From assembly GCA_036583965.1 (NCBI GenBank), contig JAZBQD010000030.1, forward strand, positions 89,573,300 through 89,637,299: 64,000 bases of DNA. The letters run 5' to 3'. The notes below the pieces were generated by a model, which was not told the origin of the DNA, did no database searches, and saw nothing but the letters and a program-made list of their open reading frames with translations. The stretch comes from Prunella strophiata (lineage: Eukaryota; Chordata; Aves; Passeriformes; Prunellidae). The first letter of the stretch is position 1, and each line of letters begins with the position of its first letter. Shown piece after piece: positions 1-64,000 of this stretch. A program made the position numbers and the translations under genes.

Positions 1-685
1 ATTAAGTAAAAAACAGTTTTTCTGCAGACTGTAGGGGAAACAAGATTTACTACTATTTCTTCTACTTTTATATTAAATAATGTCATAAACTTTGAGATCT
101 TGAGTTGTTTTCTTTCTAGAAGGAGCACAGAATTTCATAAAAAGGAACATAAGGAAAGCTCAGTTTCAAAACGCATGCTTGAAAAAGAAAAAAGCTGCTT
201 TTTCTAGCAGCAGAGAAGATACAGTAATATATTCCAAAGGCTTCTTAAGTGGTTTCCAGTACCACATTTTCTGTATGATGTTAGCAACATTAGCCTAATC
301 AAAGTTATCACTTGTTTATGTGGCCAGTATCCTACTTATTCAGGTACAATGGAAACACAACATACATTCATCTACAGACAGACCAATGATTAAAGTGGGG
401 ATATAAGAATTCTAGATTCCTGAGGCAGAAACATTCTGTAAAATGCAGCAAGAACAGTGACTAAAATTGGTAGTGACAGTGATGGACTGTGACAACAATT
501 CATACGATCTCTGAGATACACAGAAGGAAAAAAATGTACTAAATAGTATTCCTCAAAATGCAGTTGACATGAATCACAAATGGAGATGAGTATGGTAAAT
601 AACTTCTGATGATAAACTTTATAAAGTCCTTTGAATGAAATGGCCAAGCATGCAGAAAGGCAGAAAAAAGTCACCTTTTGTTCCA
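1..685 (-). other. ATP11A: ATP11A 3' UTR (start of it, running off the window)
   Basis: Sequence directly after the stop codon, AT-rich and without further coding homology. I see no AATAAA or ATTAAA on the minus strand here, so the poly(A) site is probably beyond the left edge. The open frame read at 390-686 is downstream of the stop and has no recognisable content. Confidence 0.6.
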
Positions 686-52671
<51,986 letters not shown>

Positions 52672-53445
52672 CTATGGGAGAAAAAAGAGTTACTGTGTCA
52701 GTTCACTCAGTATTTCTGCAGTAACATGAGTCACACACTGAATTAACTAATCATATGCCTGACCATCAACACATACACAGCCAGCAGCAGCACATGACCC
52801 CTCACACTTTTCTGTATCAGCTCAAGATGACCAAAACACCTAAAGCCAAGTCAAATGTCAAAACTCTGCCTTAACTGCACTTCACTCTCCCACAACACAA
52901 TGGAAGAGAATCCATGAAAATTGCTCTTCTGACTTTTTTGTTTATAACTGAAAAGGGTGAATGGTTTAAGACCCTCAGTCAAATTAGGTATTTAATAAGT
53001 ATTTATATGTTTGTTACTCTTTTCACCACTAATAAAAATCTGTGCTAATTAAAACATTTTAATATATGACAAATTCTTCACATGTTTGAGACTAGCCAGC
53101 CATAACTCAGAATTTCATTTTCAGCAAAGTGAAACTCTGTTCTCCTGAAATACCAGTAGTAATCATTTTCCCACACATGAACAAGCTTAGAGACTCTTAG
53201 GTTGCTAGGAAAAGACCTCAGCTTGTCAACTCAGAGCACTTCCTCTTCTTCTATGAAAGCTGTAGAAAAAAAAAAGTAGGTGTGCCAAATTTTCACATTC
53301 ACATCAAACTCCACCACACTTATAGCTTCCCCAAAATTACTATTTGTGTTCTATTAACTGTAAAACCACTATAAAAAAGTATTTACACAAAACCAAAATA
53401 ACCAATTTTTTTTAATTTAGAAGTTAATTTTTGGGAGGGACATAG

Positions 53446-53467
53446 GGATGGTCATTAATGACCATCC
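53446..53467. repeat. Perfect 22-bp palindrome
   Basis: GGATGGTCATT is followed directly by its reverse complement AATGACCATCC. It is intronic, with no known role. Confidence 0.9.
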
Positions 53468-56402
53468 TTAGTCACAGTCTAATTCACACCTACCTTATGA
53501 AAAACATTTTTGAAGCACAGAACGCATTCCTAACACTTTGGAGAAGCCCAGGCATCAGCAACTTTAACATCACCATATGGTCAAATCTGGAGTAATTTAA
53601 ATACGTCATAAGTTAAACTCAAAACCTCTGCTTTATGTTGCACTGATGCATTTACACATTCTTTCATTAAGCATATTAGAGAGAAGCTTCCTTTCTGCAA
53701 CCTCAACAGCTACATGGTATTTAGTACATTAAATTGTCCTAAAAGTGCTCCTGGGCACCGGTGCCTGCCTGCCTCTAGAGGTGAACTGTCAGACTGACAC
53801 TGAGCAAACTAACCCCAAACAAATAGTGTGACTTTGGTAGTTTACACAGCCAAAGCATCACTCCCCAAAGCAGCTGGATGTACCTGTGCAGTTCTTGACA
53901 GAGTTTAGTCATACAGACATGGTTCCTTCTTTTCTAGTTTACCTTAATGTCAACAGTTATAGGTCCATTTACTTTACTAGTACACACTTGGCTATTAAGC
54001 CTAAAACAAAATTTAGTTCTCAAACTTGAAAAACATTAACCCTAACAGTTTTCTTCATCAATTCACATCTGTGATTTTTCCAGTGCCCTTAAGTGCAACA
54101 CAGCCAAAGATCGCTTTCTAGATAATTTATTGGGAATAGACATATAAAATCTTGCAGTACTCTGCAGATTTGGAGCAGTTAAGCTAATAAAACAATTATC
54201 TCTGTGATGTGCATGACTTTCTTGAGGTTGGAGAGAACATCAAAAATATAAAAAGAAAACCTATTGGACACAGACTATTAACTACAAAATAGCTGAGTAG
54301 AAGTCATCAAGTAAAATGCAAAGTGAAGTCGAAGGATTAAAGAAAAGCAACGTCTGCCATCCCAGAAGTAGATACTAGAAGCAGACACAAGACCCAAAAT
54401 CATTACCTGATTCTTACACATGACAGAAAAATGAAGGACCTTATGTTCAGAAGATACAAAAAGACAAAATTTCAATACTAGGCATAAAACTAAAGCCAAA
54501 AGGAAACCCCACGTCTTTCTTATGTGTTATTCAACTTCCAATAACTTGAAAGAGTCACTTAATACATTACATGAAGCTGCAGCTTCACAAAGGAAGTAAA
54601 AATGACAGCCCCCTCATAAGACATACCAATAGCCTAGTCAGGGCTTATGCTAAGCCCTGTAAGTGCCCCTGGCTCAGTGGGAGTGCACACACATTTCTCC
54701 CATGCCACAGCTAGCACAGACTCGAAACTAGGACATGGGTCGGTATAAAAATTGCATTGATTTTCCAGTTAGACAACTTCTCCCTTACCACCAAGTGGAC
54801 TTCTCAAAAAGTCAAGTGTCATTCAACCCACTCCTGAATGCCAGGTAACATTCTTTGAGCAAGCCAAACATTTTGGAAGGAAGTAAAGCATGACAAGGTT
54901 TCCATATTCCACCTCACTTCTACCGCAATAACAAAACATGATATCTTTTACCATTTTATCAGTAAACAATAGTTTTTTTATCTTGTCAGTGCACTAAATG
55001 TACAATGCACACAAATTGTCTACTGACACTTGCACCACTTAATACTCCTAGAAATGCAAGGGAATGTGAGATATTCCTGTAAAATACATCAAAAAATTGT
55101 ACAACATTTTTTAGTTTTCATTAGGAAGGTCAATTCCAGACATAAACGCAGCGCAAAGTTTACTCCTGAAGAGTGAAGTGCCTAAATTCAGAGATTATTA
55201 CCTAAACAGCTAATGGGAAAGCTACATAAACTTTGAAAACCAACAAGAAATCCCTCAGCTTCTACTTTCCTCTACAGAGGCCCAGCTTGACAATTTATCT
55301 CACAATTATTATGAACCAGACCAAGACAGCTTGACAATGCTCTTAGCTCAAAAAAGCACTTTTTAAAGTTTCACTGCATACATTGAGTCTTCATCATGGC
55401 TCAGTTAAAACAGGTCTCAAAATTACCTATGAACCTGGGAAGATAGAGCTCTAAACAGCACCCTCCTGCCATTACAGGTCTGATAGTCCTGGAGTGCTGT
55501 GTCATCACTAAGTAAGCAAACCACTCTGGAATTTGTGCCCCTAAAGCAAGACATTACTTTAAGCATCAATATAAAATAAAGACACTCTCTTCTATTAGCT
55601 TAATTTCATCTGGTTTTATCACAGATTGATAAATTTACCACAAATGTATAAAACTGTATCTAACTTATACTATCCTGCTAGCACAGAAAACTTTTTCTTT
55701 TTCACTATGTTAATAGGTTATAGAAAATAAATGCACTTTACCAACCTAATTCAACAACTTCAAACCTCCAAATCCACCCACGGTACAAGTGTAAAAAACT
55801 AAGCATGGAAGAATAAGGCTCTCTTTGCCAGTGAGGCAAAATTGCTATGCACTGAAGTCAGACACACTGCTCAATATGGCAACACTTGTGTGAAGCAGCA
55901 AAAGATACTTTTAGAAAAACAGCACTCTAAGTCAGGACTATGGGCCATGTAGAGAAAAACTACAGCAACTGAAATGTCCTGTAAGGCCAACCTCCAAAGC
56001 CAAACACCCTGATCTGACAGTTCTTTTAGTGTTCTGGTATTGCAACTTAAGAATGTCACTAGAGTCACTGAAAAAAGCAGTCTGATACCACTGCCAGAAC
56101 AACGAAACTATATTAATTATTTTTTTTTTTAAGTTCCATTGCTTAAGCCCATTAAGAATATGTCCAAGAAACCATAATATACCTTAGCATTATCTGCTTC
56201 TATTTATAGTGTAAAGCTCAATGTACTGAGACCTAGTTTTATTGCCACATCAATGAAATGTTACATAGCTTTTACTCTTTCAAGCAGCGTCAGCAGCCAT
56301 GAAAGCAAAGACCAGCAAAAGACTAAGGCACAGAGACAGAAACAGTTTACCAGGATTTTACCTTAAGAGTTTAAGTATTTCTGCAGCTTTTTTTTTTCTG
56401 AT

Positions 56403-56428
56403 TAAAAAAAAAAAAAAAAAAAAAAAAA
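56403..56428 (+). repeat. A-run
   Basis: About 24 consecutive A residues after TTTTTTTTTCTGATT, so the site has facing T and A tracts. Simple repeat. Confidence 0.85.
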
Positions 56429-58130
56429 TCAAACTGAAACTAGCTTGAGATTCAGCTTCATGCTACTCTGGTAATTTTTATCTAGATTTAATTTAAACAA
56501 AGGTATTGCCTGAAAAGACAAGGGGCTTGTTATTCAATGGGTGACACCAAAGGATGACAGCAAGATTCTAATGGTAGTTGCTGAACAAGTAACTGACTTG
56601 GAAAGATTCCAAGCCTTTCCATATATTTCTAGTATAGAGATTTAACGTATGATTTTGAAATCAGTGGAAACACTGAATAACATTTCCTGACTCTCCACCT
56701 GAACTATTAACTCAGGCATAATTACCAGCAAAAATCTTCAGTTCAATATTTTATTTTCTCTCCAAATAATATGAATACAAACATTACTCAAATAAGTTAA
56801 TATGGCATTAAGTGCAGCTGAAAACTCAATCTGCCCTGGCCAAGCTCAAAGTACATTTCATTGAACAGTATTCTCTTCTACTTTTTTCTAAATGCTTTTT
56901 GATTAAAATGGATAGTGCACTCTAACCACAGATTTGACAGCGACAAATTCTCAGCATCTCAGCATATAGTCTTGTTCACCCAGGCTGTGACTGCTTTCTT
57001 CCACACAGAAGTACTTTACACCAACAGAGGCAGGCTTTCCTAACAGCCTAGGTGTTTCACTGAATCACAAGTATTTGATGTCAATTAAGCAATTAGCACC
57101 ACTGTTAAAACTGCACACTGAATACACAGCTGCTCAACCACTTTGGAGTTTTAGGATAACTGACACTGACAAGCCATTACCACTCAGAATCTACAGGAAG
57201 AACTAATAGCGCACAGTGTGAAAAAACATTCACACATTACAACAGCTCTGCACTAAAGGCTCTCTGTTTCCAATTTTTCATTCACTGAAGAGAAACAACT
57301 TCAATATCTCAAAGCTGTAATTCACTAAAGTGAAGAGAAAAAAAAAAACACGTTGTTTTCCTTTCTAATACTGTAAGGAAACTCTCCTTATCATGCACTA
57401 TTTACCAAACCATGAGATCATATAATCTCATCTTTGTCTTTGTCAAATGTTCTGAGTGCCTGCTCTTTTACACCTGACACCATTCTGCAGGATTAGGTGC
57501 AGCCATCTCCCTTCACAAATAATGGCACAGAGTACAGATTTTTACCTCATCTTCCCTAACCCAGTCCTTTAAAGGGTAGATTTGATCTACAGATAACAAA
57601 AATCCATCTAAAGAAATAATATTTTTTAAATAATCTACATTTCTTAAAGTTGCTAACCAGTAAAATAGATTAAGCTTCTAAGTAGTCCACTTTTTGCAAA
57701 AAAACCCTCTAATTTGTATGTATGTATTTGTGGAGATAAAGGGTGAAATTCTCATCCATTTAAAGGATCTTAGATTTCAAATGATAGGCCAACTCACAAA
57801 TATCTATAGAGAGAGCACTTCAGCTTTACATTTTGCTCACAGCATTATACCAGCCCTTCATATGAATTTGCCAAACTCAGAAAGAAGAGTATAACTTTGA
57901 AAGCTGCTCAGGTTATGTTTCATATGACTACAGAATAGCACAGATAAAAGAATTCATATAATTATCAGATAACTACCCTATCAGGTTTTATATTCCGAAA
58001 AAGGACTACCTCAATATGAGACATTGTAAACAGAAAGGAAATTACTTCATTCACCTAGGAGTCATGGACATATGCCATTAAATAACTAATTTAATGGAAT
58101 ACCAAATTGAAGCTCTTCAGATGCAACCAC

Positions 58131-58196
58131 AAAAAAAAAAAAAAAAAAAAAAAAAAAACACAAAACCAACAAAAAACCAACCAAACAAAAAAACCC
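58131..58196 (+). repeat. A-run followed by an A/C-rich tract
   Basis: About 27 consecutive A residues, then CACAAAACCAACAAAAAACC and similar. This looks like a simple repeat grown from an A-tract. Confidence 0.85.
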
Positions 58197-60929
58197 AGAC
58201 CAATTCTCTCCCAGAAACTTCTCTGACTAATTAACACATTTCCTATGGGTCACCCATAATGGGATCTGTTGCCACAGAATATTACAGCATTTCATTTCAG
58301 CAAATGAATTTTAAATCCTTCAATGAGGATTTTTGTCAGAAATAACATTTGAAATCAAAACTCTCTCCAATCAATTGCCTACAAGTCACAGAATATTGGA
58401 CATAAGTATATGTAGAGGGAAAAGAAAGAAGATATTAACATTCTTTAATTGCAAATAGATTATTTTATTTATGACTCTCAGGGAAAAGATGTGATTAGAA
58501 GCAAAGGTATGTACATCTTGACTACAGAAAATGGTGTCAGGCCCACAAGTTTCCCAACCAAGCCATATTCTCTACTGCTTGGTACATCCTGGTTTTCTGA
58601 TCTTTCTTTCCACCTCCAGCAAGAGTCTTGCGCATGCAGACAGAAGGGGAAATGGATTTATTGTAATAGGCTGAAATAAGTTTTATGACATTTTTGAAGA
58701 GGAAATGGAAAAGTATTATGATGAAATGATGCAAAGTTCTGTAATTCACAGCTGTTAAAACAGACATTGTCACAACAGCAAATGTTCCAGTTTCTGTAAA
58801 ATACCTAACACTTCTATGTGTTTCCTTAATATCAATTTTATTTCAGCCTTATAGTTCATGCCTCCTTGAGCATTGTACTTAGAGTAAAGCATTTCTAAAG
58901 CTATCCTAATAAAACTAAATTCCAGTTGTGTCGCATGAGCTGGCACTGGGACACGGCAATATAGCACTTCGAGGACAGTCCAATTTTCCTTTCTGATTTC
59001 CAGTTTGGAACATCTTTTTTAGCTGAATACCCATAGTGTGTACTCTTCTGCACTTCAAATGGTTGAATAATTTGACCTCCTAGATGACAAAGCCAGTGAT
59101 CTGTGTTCCTCCTAAAAAGGGTTACAATAATTCTTTGTTTCACATACATAAAAACTCACCTCAGTTATTCAAGGAAGACTGAGATCTTTTCTAAGCAGTC
59201 AATTTAAATTCCAAATACTGCTGACATACTGGCTGGTTAGGTATAACTATTTCTGATGCCTGTGCTTTCTCTTTGGGAGAATCTTTAGTTTCCCTGTATA
59301 TTTCCATGAAAAGTAACAATAAAAGTGACAGAGATAAAAGTCTCTTATTCCATCCTAATATACAATCTTCATCTAGTTTCGTGGAATCACTGCAATAATG
59401 GTAAGAAAGTAGTTCTGTGATGTACATGAGTTACTGGGCATCAGGAAAAGTGCTTTTGCTACACTTTTCCTTCCTGTCAATGTACCAGTTTTGACACATT
59501 TTGCCCCTTGTTGCCAGTGGGACAGGGACATCCTGTGCCTCCTGCTCCTCTGCCCAGGTCCAGTCAAGGACTGCCTCTACATGGAAATCCTTTCAAAGTT
59601 CCCACTTGCAATTAGAAAGGCAAATAAACTACACTGCAAAGTGCAGTGGTAAGAGAAACTAGAAGGGAAAGTGTCACATGAGACACAGGATATTTGACAG
59701 CCTTAGTACTTTAATTAATTAAAAATCAAGTTTATTTCTAAGTAGCTCCAGACCAACAGCTGAAACTAAGGTTTGCAGAGGAAATTTACAGCTTCCTAAG
59801 GTGCTAAGAAAAGCTGTAAAAGAAGAGTAATTCCATTTTTTTAAGGCAACCGAAGTCCACTAAGATCTACATGCAGTGCCAGTCACTCAGAGTATCTACA
59901 AAGATATTTTCAAAAGAGCTGTAGAGATACTTCAGAAGGCAGAGATTTTTCTTACTCTTAGTTGCCAATAACTAGTTCTGTTTGCAGTAATTCAACAAGA
60001 GAATCTAAAGCTATCAAAATTTTCAGGATAGAAGATGGATTTTTTTTTTTTAATTATATTTACGGATTCTAAAGAAACAGGAGGATGGAAAGAAGCAAGC
60101 AGCAGATTACTTTCATTCATTCAAAAGTAATAAACCTACAGATATTAGTTATTTTCTTATAAATTAACACTATTTATTCTTAAATTAAGTAACTAAATTA
60201 AGAAAAATCAAGCAAGAATACCTGTTGTGAATTTTTTCCAAGGAACAACATATGCAGTATGCATCAGCAAGATTTACAAGATCAGATGCAACAAAATCCA
60301 TTCCCTAAGGGTATTTTTACAGGAGCTTCAGATTATTCAAAAGGGAATGTATCCTAAAAATATGCTTTATATTTAGAACAGTAAACTGCCATCAGACATG
60401 CAGAACTGGCCAGAGTGACACCACCTTCCACTAGGATTTTAGCAAACATAAGAGGAACAGTAAAATTTCCCATCTGAATTCCAGGACAAAGACAATTAAA
60501 ATATATGGACTTCAGCATTCTTCTTTATACTTAGTACAAGGGCTGTGAAAATGCCTCAACTACATATTTGCTGGTCTTTAAATTGTTCAAGTAAACTATG
60601 GATAAAAAAAATAGAAAGGATAGTTAACTGTTGCACTCTACAGTCTGTTGACACACAGCTGAGAAGTAAACCCCTATTCCTACTTTTACTACAGAAACAT
60701 AACGTAGTTTTGATGTCAAGAAAATGCCTCCCCCCATTGTTAACCCTTGTCATCACATTTAGATCTGTAAAACAAGTTCACTGCCAAGTGGCAACTACTC
60801 ACTATCTTAATGGTCAGTACCTGTTAGACTTCAAAATTATTTTCATTCCTAAGTGGATACAGAGCTAGTGAAGCTATGATTCTAGCAGACAGAAGGTGGG
60901 GCAACCTTCTTGTGTTATATAATGATATG

Positions 60930-61594
60930 TGTCCTGGGTTGTAAGACCTGTGTATTCTATTTGCCATTCTGTTAGAGGTGGGGCAGTTATCTTCTGTTAA
61001 CTGGGCAGTTTTCTTCATCTCTTCCACAAACCAATCCTCCCTCCAGGAGAGATCTTCTGTTAATGGGTCATTGAGTGTCACTGCATGACTGATAAAATTA
61101 CATCATCCCATTGTGAGATGCTCCATCCAGGGGGAAGAGCCAAGCATTCCTACCTGGATATAATCTGAGACTTGGAACACCACAGCAGCCTTTCTCACTG
61201 GATTCCCAGAGGAAGACCAAGCCCATCAACACCACCACCAGACCTTAAGAGGAAAACTCCACCCTTCCACAGGATCACTGCTCCAACAGAACCACACCTG
61301 TCACTCCAGGAGGACTGCAGCCACCATTTCAATTGGACTGCTACCAACACCCTGACCCACAGGGTGTCAGGTCATATTCTGACTCTATCAGTGGTTTGTT
61401 TACTTTTTTTTGTACTATTGCATTTGTATTTTTAATTTTCCTAGTAAAGAACTGTTATTCCTGTTTCCATATCTTTGCCTGAGAGCCTCTTAATTTCAAA
61501 GTTACAATAATTTGGAGGGAAGGGGTTTACATTTTCCATTTCAAGGAAGGCTCCTGCCTTCCCCAGCAGACACCTGTCTTTTCAAACCAAGACA
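60930..61594 (+). mobile_element. Solo LTR of an avian endogenous retrovirus, ~665 bp
   Basis: It starts TGTCCTGGGTTGTAAGACC and ends TTTTCAAACCAAGACA, with the TG...CA ends expected of an LTR. The 3' part (AGAGCCTCTTAATTTCAAAG, TTTGGAGGGAAGGGGTTTAC, CTTCCCCAGCAGACACC) matches an LTR type I know from songbird genomes. Flanks are ATATG on the left and ATACT on the right, so no clean target duplication remains. No internal viral sequence adjoins it. The open frame at 61172-61435 lies wholly inside it and is not a host gene. Confidence 0.8.
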
Positions 61595-64000
61595 ATACTG
61601 CAAAATCAACAGCTTGTAAGATGCTGGTCTTGCAGACCACCAAGTCAGTGACCAAAGAGTGTCCATATATTATTACACAAACTGTTCCATCCATAACAAC
61701 CTAAAGCTTGTTACATATTTGTACTGGAGAATTACTGAAATATTTACTATAAATTCATATCTCTATATGCTTTTACACACCTAATTATTTATACCTACTT
61801 GATACTGAACTATAGTTTCTTGAAGAACGGTGACTCTAGCACCTTTCTGGGGTTGTTTGCTACACAAAGACTACTTCAAAAAAAATCTCCGAGTACATAT
61901 CTGTAGCTATGCTACCACACATACTTGAGGTCAGGCTGCAACCTTATCAGAAGCAAATAACCCAAGACCAAACAGAGAGAAAAACTACCACGTGGGTGCT
62001 ACTGAACACTGTACTACTAAAGCAATTGCTACCTGTTAGTTTTCCACATCTACAAGGAAAAACCTAAATCCTCAGTAAAACTGGCAGGTGTCCCTTTTTG
62101 ACAATTTTTCAAATTAAGATCCTGCTCAGGTAGGCTGGTCCTGAACTTTCTCCCCCTAAGGCCAGACTATATTAATCTACAGAACTATCCATAGAAGTAA
62201 ATAGGTATAGTACAAATGCCTGCATTTTGTACTAAATGTAAATTTATCAACAGCCTGGAATAAGTAAAAATATATAATAGCCAGATAATACTAATACTAA
62301 AACAATACTAATAGCCAGATTTCCTATTTTGAGTATTTATATTTTGCCATACTCCCTGTGCAGTGTAACATGCAAATCCTCTCTCTCATATGCAACTGGT
62401 TTTGAGCGCTATTTGAAGAGTCACAATTTAACCCCAGCGCCCCCATACATCATCCTGAAGAAATCTTGAACTTGTAGTTCAAAAATAACTTGGCTGTTCA
62501 AAATAATGGGACCAATTATGTAGCATTATAAGCTACCTAGCATTTTCCTTCATTTCCATGCTTTTTGTTGCACATCAGCACCAAATCTGATATTATGCAA
62601 ATGCAGCTTGGTGAACACACAGATGCTTTGATAGAAGGAAGGATCCTAATTACAAATGGCTATAAAGTTAATGAAACATTTATTTGGAGCTATTTGAAAC
62701 ACATTCAACATACTCCTAACTTTTACATGCACAGTAGTATTCAAGTACAGTTCTAAAACATTCAAGGAATATAAAATTTGAAGCTATTACTTCTCCCTAT
62801 ACTGCAAAGCAATGCCATGTGTTGAAGTATTTCAGGGGAAAAAGCCATATGTTGATTCAGGTAAGAGGTCACAAACTCTATTTTACAGTTTTACCTATTA
62901 ACACATAGGTGCTGCTGATGAAATGCCATATTCAATCCTCCTGCATAATACTGAAGATCTTTTAAATTTTCCAAAATTAGCAGGCATCAGGATCATAAAC
63001 CTGACTTCAGATAAAGTCTACATTGATGAAAGACAAGAATTTTAAACTTATAGAATGATACAAAGGACATTCAGTAGCTTTGAGCGTTCACGTCAGGAGT
63101 ATGAGTAAACCTACTTATGATGCATAAGAAGTTTATGACACCAATAATCACAAGATTTTAGAATCCCTTTTGTTTTCACTGCACTTAAGGAATGTGAATT
63201 CCATTAAGATTAAACATTATTTTACAACTCTTTTGATGCAGTGTACTTTTTAATATTTACTTTTACTCTCAAAGAACGGATTTAAAGACTTGCAACTGAA
63301 CAATCTGAAGTACAATCAATATTTCACAACTCTGTACTTTTACAAACATCAAAAGACTTCAAGAACTTCTACAGTAATCAAATACTTACAAATAATAAAC
63401 TTTATTGGCATTTGCTATTAGCTGTGTTTTAGAAGTTAGATATTAATACAAAACCATTATTTTATGTTAGAGCTATTTTTTTTTTGTTTTATATAGTCAC
63501 ATATAGAATAAGATATATATAACCTTTAAAAAAAATCATTACAATACTGACTGCTTAGAAGCTAGTCGCCAATTGCTAGTAAAAAAAAAAAATAAATCTA
63601 TGAAGTCCAGAATATCTGTTACACAAGTAACTAAATCACAAACTTGAGAAATCAAAATAGTGAATGTTTAGCCTTTAAAACAGTTAAAATGAATGTTTAC
63701 AACTAAACCCCTTGGGAACTGAAGTCAGAGAACCTCCAGTATCTAACTAATCCCTGAACAAGCAGGACACCAGAACTCAAGGACAGACTTTCAGTTTTTA
63801 TTATTTTAAACAGTTCAGTGGAGACAGGGTGAATTTTAAACCAGGACATCATTAATTATTCAGAGGAAACCTGTGATACAGCAAAGGTGAGGAACACTTA
63901 AATAAAACACTTTCTCAACATATAGTCAGTCACCTGTAAGGTACTACAAGTTGATCTACAACGAACAGCCACCCTGAGTAAACATTTCACACTTGTAAAA

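Larger units (their letters stand above)
52672..64000 (-). other. ATP11A intron 1 (3' part, running off the window)
   Basis: At least 11.3 kb upstream of exon 2. It contains a solo LTR (60930-61594), A-runs at 56406-56428 and 58132-58158, and a 22-bp palindrome at 53446-53467. I find neither exon 1 nor a CpG-rich promoter. Confidence 0.65.

Noticed and set aside
61172..61435. 87-codon open frame on the + strand
   Set aside because: It lies wholly within the solo LTR and is noncoding repeat sequence.
52672..64000. Search for ATP11A exon 1 and promoter
   Set aside because: No short frame ending in the expected basic residues before a donor and no CpG-rich stretch was seen. Exon 1 is taken to be outside the window.

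Overview
This is a vertebrate nuclear genomic window, AT-rich and dominated by introns. It is almost certainly from a bird and plausibly a songbird: it carries several CR1 LINE fragments and LTR fragments of the kind common in avian genomes. There are no bacterial operons, CRISPR arrays, tRNA or rRNA genes that I can support.

The whole window lies inside one protein-coding gene on the minus strand, the P4-ATPase (phospholipid flippase) ATP11A. I could place 28 coding exons, from the one matching exon 2 of mammalian ATP11A (52549-52671) to the terminal exon with its stop codon (686-763). All junctions that can be read are GT-AG and all phases agree. With one extra base in exon 6 discounted and the shortest form of exon 16 used, the exons encode 1121 residues. 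Adding the 13 residues of the missing first exon gives 1134, the usual length of ATP11A. The catalytic Asp of the DKTGT motif falls at residue 414, the DGES glutamate at 186 and the TM1 glutamine at 84, all as in the human protein. Residue numbers below use this scheme. The promoter, exon 1 and probably the poly(A) site lie outside the window.

Layout from right to left (direction of transcription): 64000-52672 is intron 1, with a roughly 660 bp solo LTR (60930-61594) and long A-runs; 52549 to about 38575 holds exons 2-5 (N-terminus, TM1-TM2, start of the actuator domain); 35802-29013 holds exons 6-11 (actuator domain, TM3); 27807-18446 holds exons 12-19 (TM4, phosphorylation and nucleotide-binding domains); 16584-10321 holds exons 20-25 (hinge, TM5-TM7); 4621-686 holds exons 26-29 (TM8-TM10 and the cytoplasmic tail).

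Two things stand out. First, the intron/exon boundary of exon 16 is repeated three times in tandem as 54-bp units (21431-21592). Each unit carries its own YAG acceptor and is open in frame, so the gene can in principle make proteins with 0, 18 or 36 extra residues in the nucleotide-binding domain. Second, exon 6 has one extra base that puts a stop codon ahead of the DGES motif; this is either an assembly error or a real null allele. Other points are a perfect 30-bp palindrome, an ungapped 109-bp repeat pair in intron 5, and an old LTR fragment 42 bp from the exon 4 donor. I found no evidence of a wholly new biological system.
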